From contig JAFBJZ010000772.1 of assembly GCA_016785225.1 (NCBI GenBank), forward strand, positions 5,055,501-5,119,500: a stretch of 64,000 bases of DNA, read 5' to 3'. Numbering within the stretch: position 1 is the first letter of the stretch; each line of letters opens with the position of its first letter. The stretch comes from Psettodes erumei. Taxonomy: Eukaryota > Chordata > Actinopteri > Pleuronectiformes > Psettodidae. Below, one piece after another: positions 30,237 to 43,695 of this stretch. Position numbers and translations under genes: made by a program. The notes beneath the pieces were generated by a model. The model did not search any database. It was not told where the DNA came from and worked only from the letters and a program-made list of their open reading frames with translations.

Positions 30237-31000
30237 GTCCACTCACTTTGGCAGATCTGTTTCTATGAAGTTGAAAAAAAAAATCTGTGAAGGGGCTATT
30301 CTCCAGCTGCTCACACTGAGTGTGAACCTACTTTTAGCTTTTACAAGTCATGTGCATTTTTCAGAATAAACACAGACTAAATGTTTGATTGAAAGAAAGA
30401 AGGCAGAGTGGTATTAACAGACATGTTCCAAAAATGCATGGACAGTCGTATTTGGTCAGGAAGAAATAATTGCATGCATTGCCAAGTTGATCATCTTCGA
30501 GAATTAAATGAAACAAATCAGGCTGGTGACCAAAATGTTTGGTCTAGGTATTGAGGTGTTCAAATCCTTTTATTACTGCCTTTTTTAAGAGCTTAAATTT
30601 CGTGAAAATGATAAACCTAATTAGGGGGTATGCTGGGCATAAATGTTTTATATGGGATGGAATATTTTAAAAGATGAGTCACAGAATGACTCATTCCAAT
30701 TAAGTGAATCCCAGAATTTGATACTATTCAGGAGTTAGTCCAATGGGCAGTAGAGTGAGGGGAACAAAAATATAACTGGATGAAGCAAATTATTAATTAT
30801 TAATGGATTAATTGATCCATTTAATCAAATTTAAACAAACCTAAACAACAGTAATGTCAGTGTTAAAACATGACAGTTATGACTGTATTCAGATATTTTT
30901 TAAGTGCTGTCATTTATGGAAGTGCCATGCATCATTTAGTTTGCGTATAGAAGCCCCGCTTAACACTTGATATTTGTCAACATTGTAAGCCACGCACTGA

Positions 31001-31006
31001 AATAAA
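31001..31006 (+). terminator. possible distal kras polyadenylation signal
   Basis: AATAAA directly followed by an A-rich tract of about 45 bases. It could be a second, more distal kras 3' end about 3.3 kb after the stop, or the genomic trace of a retroposed tail. Confidence 0.3.
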
Positions 31007-34000
31007 AAGCAAAAAAAGAAAAGAAAAAACAACAAAACAAAACAACCCATGAGTGAACAATTCAAACCTTCCTTCAAATGCAGCATTTAAGATTATGTAA
31101 TAAATTACTCTAATTAGTCTAAATTAGTCTAGAAAACATGGGACTTTCAAAGTAAAAGGCCTTTGGTAGTGACAGTACATATGACTGCAAAACTGGTCTC
31201 ACTAAGGGGGTATTTGTGTCATGAAGCTCCTTCTAAGAAATTGTGTAGCTCTACATGTTCTTGTTTGTATCATCAAACCCAAGCACCCTGTGTACTTTTC
31301 TCTTGAACAACAGGTTCACAGTTCACAGCAATAATAAATTATATTTAGTTAACGTCAATTGGGCATAAAGTGCAGAAAGACTTGATATCAACGAATTTAG
31401 CTTAGCCAGAGCACAAACAAGTCAAAGGAAGGAGACATTCAATAGTACAGATGAATGCAATGAGCAGAAATAAACATGCATTTCCTGTTATTCTTAATGG
31501 GCTCACATGTTTTATCTGACCTGGCTTTCTGACCTGGCCTCTGAACCAGGACTAACAAAGATCTGACACTCTTCCAGTTTGGTATGCAAAGGTGAATACT
31601 AGATGTGCCAATAGATGAGAATATATTATAGTATTGTAGGATTATGCCTGTGTAAGGTTACTATTTAATACAACAGACAGTCATAACAAAAATGCCATTT
31701 GCCATTTGTACTTGAAGGGCAATTCAAAGTTCAATTTGATACTTGCTTTTTCGTTTTAATTTTTAATGTGCTACTTTCCTCTAATTCCTCCTGTTTATGA
31801 GTAGGAATGACATTTTGACATTTGAATCTATTTTGCAAAACATCTCAGCCTCATCTGCTCATGTTCAGTATTAAAGAGCACAGAGAAAAACTCCAGAAGT
31901 TAAATTCAGCCAGTGATGGTAATCCATAACTCTGAATGAGAAGCCAAGAGCATTCTGAAAAATAGCATCAGAATACTAAGATTAGGCTATAAAGTTGAAA
32001 GAAATTCATATCAATGGGGAAATTCTAGCTTCTATTTTCTGTCCCCTTGGTCAAGAAAAGCAACTGTCAACAAAGCTCATCTTCACTGTGAATAACATGC
32101 AATAATCAGGCTGTGTTTGTTTTCAAAACATGAAAGATGGAAAAACACCAACAGTACAGGGAAAGTATACTCATGGCAGATGATGATTAAATTGCTGAAA
32201 ATTGCCCAAAATGATGTGAAACAGTGACAGATTACAAAAATTTAAAGTATCCGTGCTGGGATTGTCCATTACAGTACTATAATAAGGCTTATTGCTTCTT
32301 TAACAGCCTGAGAGCCACTCTGTCTTCCTTTTTTTCTTTCTTTTGAATTCTCTGAATATTTTTGCCCCTGTTTGATATAAAAGTCCAACAAAAACACGCA
32401 ACAAAAATATCAATAAACCACGCCAATGCCAAAATATTTCTACTGCTTTTGATGTGTGCTGGGTATTTTAGAGGTCAACTTGATCTGTATTGGCATGGCT
32501 TTCATTCATATATGGTCCCTCCCTACCAGCCCTTATTTACTGCCACAGTGACAGAAGTTGTCCTCTGGCTTCCACATGCAGGGTTGTGTGTTGGAGGATT
32601 TGCTTGTTAAGTCATATTCTGTGAAGGGGAATGTCATGTAGCATCCAAGATGAGATATTTTCCCTTGCAGATCTCCAAGAAATAAATGCCAGCTAGTTCA
32701 TGACCATACATGCTTCAAAAGGACAGCCCTGCGTATGTGTCTGTGTTTGCAGACTATGCTGGGGTAATTGGCTGCAAAACAATGTTTGGTGTAGAGCTTT
32801 GGATTACAATCTTATAGCCAAAGCTGTTTATTGATGTGGCAGTTATCATGATCATTAATGAATCCCTTTTATGCTGTAAGCAAAATTATTCATTAAAAGT
32901 GTCAAGTGTTGTTAGCTGCTATGTCCTTATAGCCTTTCTGAATTTTCTGTTTCCTTCATAATTATTCTACAATGGATGTGCTGAAAAGTCTGTTTCAGAC
33001 AAAGTTGTATCCAAACTGTTGCTGTGAACAATAAACTATGTTAACATATTGTGACAAGCTCGATTACTCTTTCTTCTTAAACAATGGGGCTACGGTGCCT
33101 GCCACATAGCAGCCAAGAGTGAAGAAGAGAGGAGATCTAATGAATTATGCAGAGAGAGCTTTCTCTCAGCCTGACAGTCTGAAACCAGCCTGGAGAAAAT
33201 TGTAAGAGAAGTACGAGTCAGTGCAGCCATCACAAATCCCCCTCCCCTTCCCCCCAGGGACCACAGAGGCCAAGGCCTGTCAGTCAAGCACCCCCTCCCT
33301 AAACTGTAATCTGGGGACAGCACTGAGAAGCCTGCAGGTCTGATAAAGTGCTGAAAAGATGCCCCAGAAACTCTGGGCTCCTGTCAGGGAGAAGGGCAGA
33401 GGAGGAAAAGACACAGCAAATGTTCCTAAATTGCTGACAACAAGCATCAGACTGGTTCCACACACAACCCACACAACCCAGGCTGGCTAAATCCATCTGC
33501 CCACTTGCCCTGCACCCACTATATGGAGTGAGCTCAATCACAATCACATGTTCCGACCCCTGTGAACGTGCACAGAAGAGGGGTGAATTCACAATCATCT
33601 GACTGCCTGACCTCTGCCTTGTTAGTGCACGGAGTGAGAGAATTTCCTTTTTATTTTAATGAGGCGTGGCTTCCCACCCTGGCAGGCAGCTGAGTATGGG
33701 GCAGTGAAGAGCGCAGGCTGGTAATGAGAGGCCAGAAGGTTCAGGTGTCTTCAAACCGAAACGCAGAGAAGAGATTTAATGCGGACGTGTTTTCACCAAC
33801 CCCGGAGGAAACAGAGAGCTGGATGAATATTCATGGGGAGGTGATGAATTGTGTTGCCTACAGCAGCATACCACTTTGAAAGCCCTCATGCTGCTTCTTT
33901 TATCACAGGAGGTCCTTGCCACTGAACCTCATGGGCCACAACACAGCGCCCCAGCGTCCAACTACCAATTATCATCTGAGATCATTAACTTGTTATGTTG

Positions 34001-34599
34001 ACACAAACACTGCAATTTCAGATGCCCCTCTTTATTCAAACGATCCTATTCACAAGAAGTGGCTGACTGAGTTGATTGGATTTTTTTCTGGCATGCACCG
34101 CAATCACTCAGCAAATGATGTTTGGACACAAAATTAATGAACAGCATGCAATGCTTTGAACTGCGCGCGCGCTGTGTTTCAAGATGGATAAACAAGCCCG
34201 ATTGAAAGTATGCATCTGCACAGATTGATACAGTAATGGCACACTGTTGAATGTTTATACTTTGCTCTGTTGAAACAGCAATCTCCTCATCATGATGGTA
34301 AATTGCAGGGCAGAGAGATAAAGGGATGGAGAGACAGAGGCGGACTGGGGTGGCAGGCTGGAAGGCCCAGGGATTGAGCAGCGTCATGTTCAGCAGCCCC
34401 AGACGGGTGATTCATACCAGCCTCATCACTGGCAACAGACAGGACATCCAGGCCTTTATTACCTCCATCCATCACCATCACTTCATCAATCTGAGCTCCT
34501 GTGAGCCAGCTCTCCAACCAGTCCCCAAACACCCATCCCAACGTGCTGCCGGACAGAGATTTACACCCACCCACTAACACCCTCTCCCTCTCTCACTTT

Positions 34600-34623
34600 A
34601 ACACACACACACACACACACACA
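34600..34623. repeat. (AC)n microsatellite
   Basis: About twelve AC units in the intergenic region. Confidence 0.9.
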
Positions 34624-37600
34624 AACAAGAGAGATGAGCTTCTGCGTCGACTTTAGACACACACGATGAACGAGACGGAAAAAGAGGGAGTGTGTAAAGG
34701 CCATTCTGCAGCCAGACGTGGTGTGAAGCCGTTCCCCTAAGGGCCTCTGGCTGACAGGCTATCCTGCATTCTAAAAGCCACTTACACTTCAGCCACATCA
34801 TACCACCTGCTGCTGCTGACCAATGTGTCAGAGAGGCGTATCATGATGGATACACTAAGCTGTGGGGGAAATCATTAAATCATTCCCACTATTCTCCCCA
34901 TTGTAAAACCCTACACACTCTACCATGCACACATAACACGGGACTTGATTTTTCTTTCAGATGGAGGCCATGGCATTAACACCTTTGCAGTCTAATGCAA
35001 TCCAATACAACAGTCCTGCAATAGCTACCACCTTCTTCTTGTTGTGTCAGAGAGGCGTTGTGTGAGCTCTGTTAAGACCATAGTTTGTGGAGGTGTTGCA
35101 GTGGATTGCATTATATTTTTTTAAAAATGGCTGGCATTATTATGAACTTTCTATCATCAATTAACCCCAGGAAAAGATCAAAACCAACAATGTGTTTGTC
35201 CATTTTCATACTACCCAGCCTTTCTACTCTGTCCCAAAACCATTCCTACTGAAGACTTAAAGCTTTAAAGCTGTAATCATTGATATTTTTTTAAAAAAAC
35301 AAACGTTTTTATGGCTACCGAGGGACTGCAGAACAAACACAAGATTGATGCATTATTACCATTTAAAGTTGATTTGGCAAACGTGTTAGCAAACATTTAC
35401 AGTATTGACAAATCCAGCAACTACAAAGCGAAGTGAGTATTCACTTGGGTTCAGGTTTGCATCCACTTAATGAATGCAAGTCCAATATTCACTGTCCTTT
35501 CAGCTCTGGTTTGGACTCCACCAACACTCAGGGGAAATATATGGTTCTTTAGCTTCTAGATTCTTCACTATGTTCATCAGTGAACCAGCATGCAACAAAT
35601 TATGTCTTTTTTCTACTTTGGTTGTGGGCAGGTGACATACAATGGGTTTAGAGCTGGTAAGAGTGAAGGTGGTGAACCCATCAGAACAGGATGAGAACCA
35701 GCAGGACTGGGATGTAAAGCATATTGTACAAAGGACCAGCAACAGGCACAAAGGGCGTTATGTTTTTCTTTTTTCTTTTCTTTTTTTGGGGGGGTCTCAA
35801 AAGCAAAAGAAAAAATCACAAGATCTCCTACAATATAACAGGCTGATCTACAGAGGGGAAAAGGGAGAGACAGGCTTCCAGCTACAGAGACAACCACACT
35901 CTGACCCTTGACACTACTTGCTCACCTAGCTTATATAACTTGAGGGCCTACCAACAACAAAGGGCACATGGATGCTCTCCCAATATTCAAAACATATTTT
36001 CAGTCATCTTTTAACAAAATTCCCTTCTACAAAGTCACATGACTGTCAGTGACTTAAATCAAATACATTATGAATTAAAGAAATACCAAACAAAAGCCAA
36101 ATGAAACAAAAATAACCCTCGACCTACCCCCCTCTCTTCCCTGGCCACTTGGTTCAACCAAATGAATCAAGTGGCAACTGCTGGTATTAATGGCTGCATC
36201 ATGCACACCTGTGCTCCATGAAAACAAGACCCCTGGAAATAGACTTCAGATTAGTACAGGTTTCCAAAGTATAACCACAACATAAAAAGAAAAATAGCTT
36301 CTGTACTAATTACAGAAGTGTTGTGTTGCATTAAATTGCACATGTGCCCATGATATGTCCACCTATATTGTATACAGGAAGAACACAGTATCCATATAGA
36401 AGAGAAATACATACTCCATGAGGCCATGTCCAGGTCATGAAGGGGATTTAAAGGAGAGAAAGAAAACCAATCACTTTTGGACATTATGTCATATTGATTT
36501 ATAGCTGCCATTATAAACTCCTCTACCTATTCTGTACATCCATGTCATAGTATGTGCTGTGACACAGAGGGTGTCATTAGAGAGTATGAATATAGCCAAC
36601 TTGGGGGAGATAAATCAATGTTCTGTTCAGAGAAACATTTCACTCTGGGCCTTGGAACATTATTGATTTAGGCACCACATAGTGTTCCACCAGTGGCTTT
36701 GATTTATTAAAAAAAAACCAAAACACACTGAATACACTGAAATCTTTTATGGCATTTTGGGCCAGAGCTTTATTGTCATTTATAAGATCCAGTGCTGAGA
36801 ACAAAAATGAAGGCTGCGAGAGTGGCACAGTTTCTCAGAGATGTTTTCTTGTTTGACCAAATTATGGTAAGTGATGACAGGGGGAGAGTGATGGAAGGAA
36901 AGGATTTAACAGAGGGAGAGGGGGAGGCACTTTTAATGTAAGTGTCCATCAGCCAGGGGATGTTTGGGTAATGGTGGTTTCTGTGGTGACAAAGCGAACA
37001 GCAAATACACTAAGAGAGAGAGCCATTTTGTGCTTTTTGGGGCACAAGTTGACAATCCAGTTGGTTTTACAAATACTTCCTTGAGTGCTTTATTGAAATG
37101 TATTCACAGTTTGTGCACAGTCTGATAGTGTGTGTGTGAGTGTGTGTGTATACCTTGTGTGCTTATGTGTGGGTTTATATGCATAGGATACATAGCCCAC
37201 TGTAGGATATTAAATTCACACCCTCACACGCAGATATAAATAGGCAAGCCAGAATACAGGGGAAACTGAATAATAATTTGTTTCACTGGCAGCTATTCAA
37301 AGTTACAGTCTGTCACACCAGCATTATGAAGAGCAAGCAGAATGCAGAATTTGATAGCAAATATTTGGTCTGCACTTTCAATAAATTTGATCACCAGCAA
37401 GTTATTTTTTTCTCATCCAGATAGGATTTATTGCAGATCACATTTGAGATCATCATACAAAGTAAATCATTTCATCTCCTCTGCCTCCTCTTTGTGCACA
37501 CTAGCTGTTCTAATTTGTGTGACAAATGAGGAAGTAAATGGATAAATGCAAATTTTGTGCCTTTCTTGCTCATCTGTGTCTTAGGCACCTACAATATAAG

Positions 37601-38207
37601 TGCATGGGCACATGTGTGGCAGCATGTGGCAGCGTTATCTCTTCCTCATTCAAGTCATGTCACAGGCCAGACACTCCATTGTCAGGAGAGGCTTTCATCC
37701 GCTGACTTCAGATGTGCCTGTCATCCAGTCCAATTATACAGAGAGAAATAGGTAATGTTACACTCTGGGGGATTGATTCAAGACAAAATAGAAAAGTGAA
37801 GAGAACACTACACAGTCATCCGTGGGACGTGCACCACTTGTTTCGAGTCACACACTTGCTCGCGCACACAGATTTGAAATCACATGGATGAGCAGCTTCA
37901 ATATCTCGGTGATAACAAAATCCTCACAAGGTAACATGACCTCTCCCTTCAGTCTACAGTGGAGGGTCTTTGGCAGGTAGGTTACAGTAATTTGGAATAG
38001 TGAAGGATGGAGTGCTGTACACCTCCGCCTCCTCCTCGGCCTCAGTGTCAGGGTCATGGGCTGGCTGCTTTTTATGGTGATAACTGTAGGGCTGATGGAG
38101 CAGCTGAGCAACACTGGGCTTAAGACAACTTCAACCTGCCGCTGAGAGCAGCTCAGAGCCACTCAAGCATTGGTCAACATTGCTGACACGAGTAGTCTCT
38201 TTTCACC

Positions 38208-38212
<5 letters not shown>

Positions 38213-38243
<31 letters not shown>
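38213..38243. repeat. (CT)n microsatellite
   Basis: Fifteen uninterrupted CT units, a homopyrimidine tract able to form triplex DNA. Confidence 0.95.
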
Positions 38244-38246
<3 letters not shown>

Positions 38247-38456
38247 CATACAAAACCAGAAAGCATGTCAAGAACCACCACTTACCTCATGGGGAAAAGC
38301 TCCAATTTATTCAATACCACCCCTCCATTGCACTCACATCATGTTTTGCTGCCATGTTAGTCATTTTAAGGTATTCAGAAATGGAGGAGAGCACCTACAG
38401 CTAGTTGAAGGAGTTGAGACTTTTTTGTGAACACCGGTGGAGTTTGCAGGGACTTT

Positions 38457-39063
38457 CTAGGGCCTTTTGTCACAAAGCTGCAAGGTGTAGGACCTAAATG
38501 CAGGGGGAAGCAGTTCAGTGGTTTTAAATAATGAAAACAACAATGTCCATGTAGCAAAAGGAAGAACAAAAAACCAAAATACTTCAATCACAAGAACCAA
38601 AAAAAATCTAAACTTGAAGACTAAGAAACTCAGGAAACTCTGGTAGGTGAATGGAGACACACTGAGAGAATAGGGAGCATAAATCCAGAAGAACAGGAAC
38701 AAAAGGCAGAACAGAAAAACAGCAGGCAAAAAGGAGTGGGCAAAAACAGGAGCAAAACAGCAACAACAGGACAAAGGCAGTTGGTAAAACAGACAAACTG
38801 ACAAAGACAAAGACAAAGGCAAAGACCAAGACTTATATACACCAGGAGGTAAAGATAATGAAACACAGGTGGAACACATTAGGATGGGGCAGACAATTAC
38901 ACACAGGAGGTAAAGCCACACAAGATACGCTGGGAAATCACTATGAAAATAGCAGAGCAGGCAGGGGTCAAATGAAAGTGCACATGGAAACAAGACTCAA
39001 AGCAGTGTATAAAAGGAAAACCAAAAATGTCTCTTCTTTTAAACTCGCTGCACAGTCAGGATT
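38457..39063. repeat. A-rich dispersed-repeat-like segment
   Basis: The segment starts near TTGTCACAAAGCTGC with a CCTAAATGCAGG motif and continues as strongly A- and purine-rich sequence with CAGG, ACAGG and ACAAAG words, ending near CAGTCAGGATTGTGA. This composition resembles a widespread fish repeat whose copies begin with CCCAAATGCAGGA. The class is not identified. An internal six-base GACAAA tandem run lies at about 38795-38830. The long minus-strand open frames are translations of this low-complexity tract, not genes. Confidence 0.4.
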
Positions 39064-39404
39064 GTGAGTGATTAAGAAGGGAAACTGCAGCTCAGCCTCG
39101 CTTAGAGGATCCATTTACCTCATCCGTCATTTCATTAAGTTTGTCAGGTGCATCCATGTTTATGCACAAGAGTTGTGACAACCCAAGATGGCAGACATCT
39201 CAGTTTAGACAATCCCCTTATGTGTAGTCGACCCTGCGTCTCAGGCGAGCCTCCGGTGTCCTTGCTTCTGATACCGATCCACTGATGTGGAACGCAGTTG
39301 GCTGAGATGCTGGAGGGCACAGGGAGAAGGGATTTGCTCCATGGCTGAGTCTCTCTGTGCTGATTCCTGCTGGACCATGCGGGTAGATTTAAACTCTGAA
39401 ATAG

Positions 39405-39407
<3 letters not shown>

Positions 39408-39438
<31 letters not shown>
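39408..39438. repeat. (AC)n microsatellite
   Basis: About fifteen AC units. Confidence 0.95.
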
Positions 39439-39439
<1 letters not shown>

Positions 39440-39440
<1 letters not shown>

Positions 39441-41610
39441 GGAGTACACACATCTGTTTTCCTGCCATCAATCTCCCAAATCCACCCAGGTTGTTTTGAA
39501 AGTGATAAATTCAGTCATTTAATATCCATAATTAATAATTTATTACACACAGGCGTGCAGATTTAGATTAGGTAGTATGTTATCTCGGTAATAGTTGTAG
39601 CCTTGAAGGTCATTGTCAGTGTTTTTTTTTCATTATTGCTTCCTGAGCTTACAGTCAACATAGCTGTGCAATAACATACAGAACACATAATGTGGCTGCA
39701 TGTTGAATCGGTTACATGAGGATCCTGAACAGAGTCAGACAGCTGTTAAGATGAGGTAACCTGTTTGGACTGAGCATTGCCTGTACAACAGCCTCAAATA
39801 AATTCTCATAATAAATGGAAATCCATATTTCAGTTGTCTTTAGCTATGTCTATTTTTCCAAATATGCAGCAGTTTTGAAGAAAATAACCTCAACAATTAA
39901 ATGTGTAATTCAGCATTCATGTTTTAATTAACTGTTAATTAATTTACAGTGTAGCATTAACCTGTAATTCTTTTTCAAAATGTGTGAGGTATATTTCTAG
40001 TTGCACCAGCAGCCCCCACAATGTTTACTCAGAAAACTTAAAACAGCCACAAAAGAAAAAAACAACAGCACAATATTGTGAGGAATGAACTCAGACACAG
40101 AATTGGCATGTGCTATTGTTGGTAGGTGAAGTAAGTGCTGTTTTATTTTTGGGCGAGCTGTTGCAGAGCTATTAGTTAAAAGTTAAGTAACTCACTGCTG
40201 ACAGCCAGTGAGAAGTGAACGGAGGAGGCTTTCTCTGGTGTAGAAAACTGTGTGTATCACCCCCCCCCCCTCTTTTTGTAGTGAATAAATGTAAGTGAAC
40301 CAAGTTATCCTGCTGTCACCCCCCTCCTCTCTTCCTCCCTATGCTTGTCTTTCTCCTCTCTGTGTGCCTCTGAAATACACACATACTCTCCAGCACAAAG
40401 GAGGGAAAGTGTCACTATGGAAACAGGGAGGCGAGATTCTAAAAGCTACCTCTTGAGACGAGAGTTAAGACAACAAAAAGGAGTCCACAGTGTGAGTGGC
40501 AGAGAGGAAGCAATATACACAGCATCTACAGCTACTTCTCTCCCCTGTTTCATTGCTGTGGATATCATCATCAAGCCACCTTGTCAGCCCTTTTAACTTT
40601 ATCCCTCCGTTGTGTGCCTTCACCAGACTGTGTGCACATCGGTGTCTGCATGCTCACGTGTGTGCATTTGAATATACTCTGCTGCATTTGTGTTTAAGGA
40701 GTGAGTTCAGTGCCGAGCCTTACAGTAAAAATCCATGTGGCTCTTTAGACAACTGGGCATGTGCGTGTGTGTGGGTCTGGCTGTAATATGCACCACACAT
40801 TTCTTTAATAGGGCTAATCCATTTTAATCCCACCTGCCACTGTTACCTTACAATGATGAATGTAAGCCTAAATGAGTTGAGACGCAGAGAAATGCCCATG
40901 GGAGACAGAGGAGGAGGAGGCTGGGAGGTAGACGTAAGTCTCTATATGTGTGTGCTTGTGTTTGTCAGCCTGTGTGTACACTGATGTGTGTGTGTGTGTG
41001 TGTGAGCTCGTGCGTGTGCATTTATTAAGGTCTCTGCAGCAGCTGAAACAGGTTTTTCCTCCCTGCTCTGTTCAAGGCTATTTTCTGTGGGTCTGCAGGG
41101 TCACCGCTGTCCTCAGTGATGTCTCCTTCAGCTGTAATCAGCACCATGGACAGCAACACTGAGCTCCACCACCGCAGGCACCACAGCAGGCATCCATCTC
41201 AATAGACTCAAAAGAGTCTCCCTCTGCTTAGCTCCTTTCCCTTTTCATTCTCGCTGATCTAAAAGAATTGGATAGGTGAAAGTAGGCTGCCCATTAGGCT
41301 TAGTCTTGATGTACTCCTCCAATCCTTGATCTTTAACAGGGATGGAAAGGAAGTGCAGGAGGAATAGGGGAAGCTGATTGTGAAAGACCTGCAGGCAACT
41401 ACATCATTAATAAAACCTCTAATGGAAAACTCCTGGTGGATAAGTTTCTTCCTGATGGCAGGTTCACTTGCTTGATTATGAGGGGTAAAATATAATATGA
41501 GACCAGACTGCTGCAAAGTCCCATTTTAGCACTTGTTACTGTGATCCTCAGTTTTAGTGTCAATGTCTCTCACATGCGGCAGCTTTGAAAAATAGTAGCA
41601 ATATGTGCAA
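39440..41610. other. gene-free intergenic DNA
   Basis: No coding exon, RNA gene or transposon was recognised. The stretch includes a ten-base C run near 40260 and short TG runs near 40985-41003. Confidence 0.45.
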
Positions 41611-41617
41611 GCAAATG

Positions 41618-41815
41618 AAAGAGAGAATAGAAGGAGCGATAAAAAAGAGAAGAGAAGCAGGGGAGGGAGAGATAGGAGGAGTGTACTACTGTACAGAGTG
41701 AGTGAGTGGCTGAGTTAGGGTGAGATAGAGGGAGAGAAAGGGAGAGCGAGACAGAGAGGGAGAGAAAGAGAAAGAGAGGGAGAGGGTGCAGATAGCGGGA
41801 GGGGAAAACCTCCTC
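41618..41815. repeat. GA-rich polypurine tract
   Basis: About 200 bases dominated by GAGA, GGAGAG and AAAGAG words on the plus strand, with few pyrimidines. Low-complexity, triplex-prone. Confidence 0.8.
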
Positions 41816-42261
41816 TCTGAAAGGGATGATGTCAGTCTCTGCAGCTGAGCCCCGGTCCCTGACTCGATAGGGTGAAGGCTCTCTCCTTCAGAAACAGGCT
41901 GGCAAGCTCAACCATACCCACAAAGAGGGAGGCAGGGGTGAGAGACAAACAGAGGGGAGAAGCAGGGAGAGTCTGCTGAATGAAATCCTGCAGGTACGTA
42001 TGCCACGTTATCAATCCGTCTCCAAGTTCATTCATTAGTGCCTTTTGTTGCGTGCTGCCTGCCATTATGCTTCAAATTGCTACCAGTGCATCATTTATTC
42101 AAAGTAATTATTGTGTTTAGAATGTGTCACAGCAAACCGTGTGTGTGTGTGACTTTGTGTTCAGCGTACTCTTCTATATCCCAGCTTGTCTGTGTGAATT
42201 TGTGTGGGTGTGTATATTTTAGCGGGGGTGTGGAATGAGGGTGCTCACTGTAAATTAGGGG

Positions 42262-42263
<2 letters not shown>

Positions 42264-42317
<54 letters not shown>

Positions 42318-42320
42318 ACA
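42264..42320. repeat. (AC)n microsatellite
   Basis: About 28 AC units with one A insertion near 42311. Confidence 0.95.
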
Positions 42321-43199
42321 TTACTGGAAAGTTTTTAATGAAGAGGAAACTGTCTATCCAATCGTCTGGGGAGGAAAAAATGCTTCAACTATTAAAATCC
42401 AAATCAGATACAGGGTCCCCAGAGCAGAGGGCATGACAGAGATTTAAGATTAGAGTGCTGGGATTTGATGCAAATTGAACCTACCAATGTGGAAACGGGG
42501 GAAAAAGGAGTCCGTTACGTCATTGTTATAGAGCACTTCTTCTGTCTGCATAAGGGATTTGCCAGGTTAAAGCAATGCCTACTGGGAAACCGATGGTCAA
42601 ACAGGTGACATAGCTGTAGTGAGTCATCCTGTAACACCTGTCACTGACACCTCTGTTTCCCCACTTTAGATTTCAGGTTTGCTTATGCACTAATGTCATT
42701 GTCAAACCTGAACCCTATCTACACAAGTTGAGCCAGTCTGTAGGATGTTGTGTATTATACAAGGAAAATTGATTTTCTGTGGCTGAGATTAGTTATGAAT
42801 GCCACAGGGGGCCAGACAGCAGCGCATCCAGGGTCACATTCAATAGACAACAACAAGACACGACATTGACAAAGGATAAAATGTGTGTTTGTAGTGGAGA
42901 ATGTGTGTGTATGTCCTTTCCTTTCACTAGCTAATGATCTCACAGACCATCAGACAAAAAAACAAAAAAGAGCAGGTCACAGACACATTTCACCAGCAGC
43001 CATCCATTTACACACTCAGGCTGTTGGCGTGCCACTCAATTAGTCACAGCGTGGATTACACTCCACAAGGGGCTCAGGGAGGGAATCATGCTGGAAATCC
43101 AATTTTGTGCCACATCAAATGTCAGGGTACAGCCTTCAGAGCCTCTGTGATAACTACAGCGATGCGGGAAGAGAAGCTGAGGGAATGCACTGTGGAGGT

Positions 43200-43226
43200 G
43201 GGGATGGGGTGGGGTGGGGTGGGGGT
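43200..43226 (+). other. G-quadruplex-forming tract
   Basis: Five runs of four or more G are separated by one- or two-base loops (GGGGATGGGGTGGGG and continuing). This fits a very stable intramolecular G-quadruplex on the plus strand. Confidence 0.75.
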
Positions 43227-43658
43227 GTGAAGGTTATAGTGGAGAAGTAATAAGGAGTGGTGAAGAAGGGTGGGCGGAAAGAATCTCAGAGGTATGAGAG
43301 GCATCCCTACTGGCCATCAGGTCCAGCTTCGTATATGAGGGGTTATTTTTACTGCGTATGTGCAATATGGGAATTTCAGTCTCTTCCAAGCATGATAGCA
43401 GTGTGGTTGTTTTTAAAATGTCATGTCAGGAGGTGCATTTGCCCTAAAGAGATAAGTGGAGTGAAGTAAGAGAGGTGTGAGACTGAAGAGAGTAGTAGGA
43501 TGGGTCTGTATGAAAGAGGTATAAATAGAAATTATTGTGGGTACCTTATATATAATTAGAAAGCCAGACACTTGCAACCAGTTCAGTGAGCAAACTGTTT
43601 AAAGGTATGTTTAGCAAACTTTGTTTAAAATCGTCTGTGTCCTTTATTTCACTGCATG

Positions 43659-43662
<4 letters not shown>

Positions 43663-43691
<29 letters not shown>
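43663..43691. repeat. (CA)n microsatellite
   Basis: About fourteen CA units in intergenic DNA. Confidence 0.95.

Positions 43692-43695
<4 letters not shown>

Larger units (their letters stand above)
31060..38450. other. gene-free intergenic DNA downstream of kras
   Basis: No spliced or intronless coding signal was found on either strand. It contains (AC)n at 34600-34623 and (CT)n at 38213-38243. AT-rich blocks with TAAT-type homeodomain cores (for example 32780-32920) could be regulatory, but this cannot be shown from one sequence. Confidence 0.5.

Noticed and set aside
38457..38993. Minus-strand 178-codon frame rich in Leu, Phe, Cys and Ser resembling a membrane protein
   Set aside because: It is the complement of an A-rich low-complexity repeat; the hydrophobicity comes from T-rich codons.
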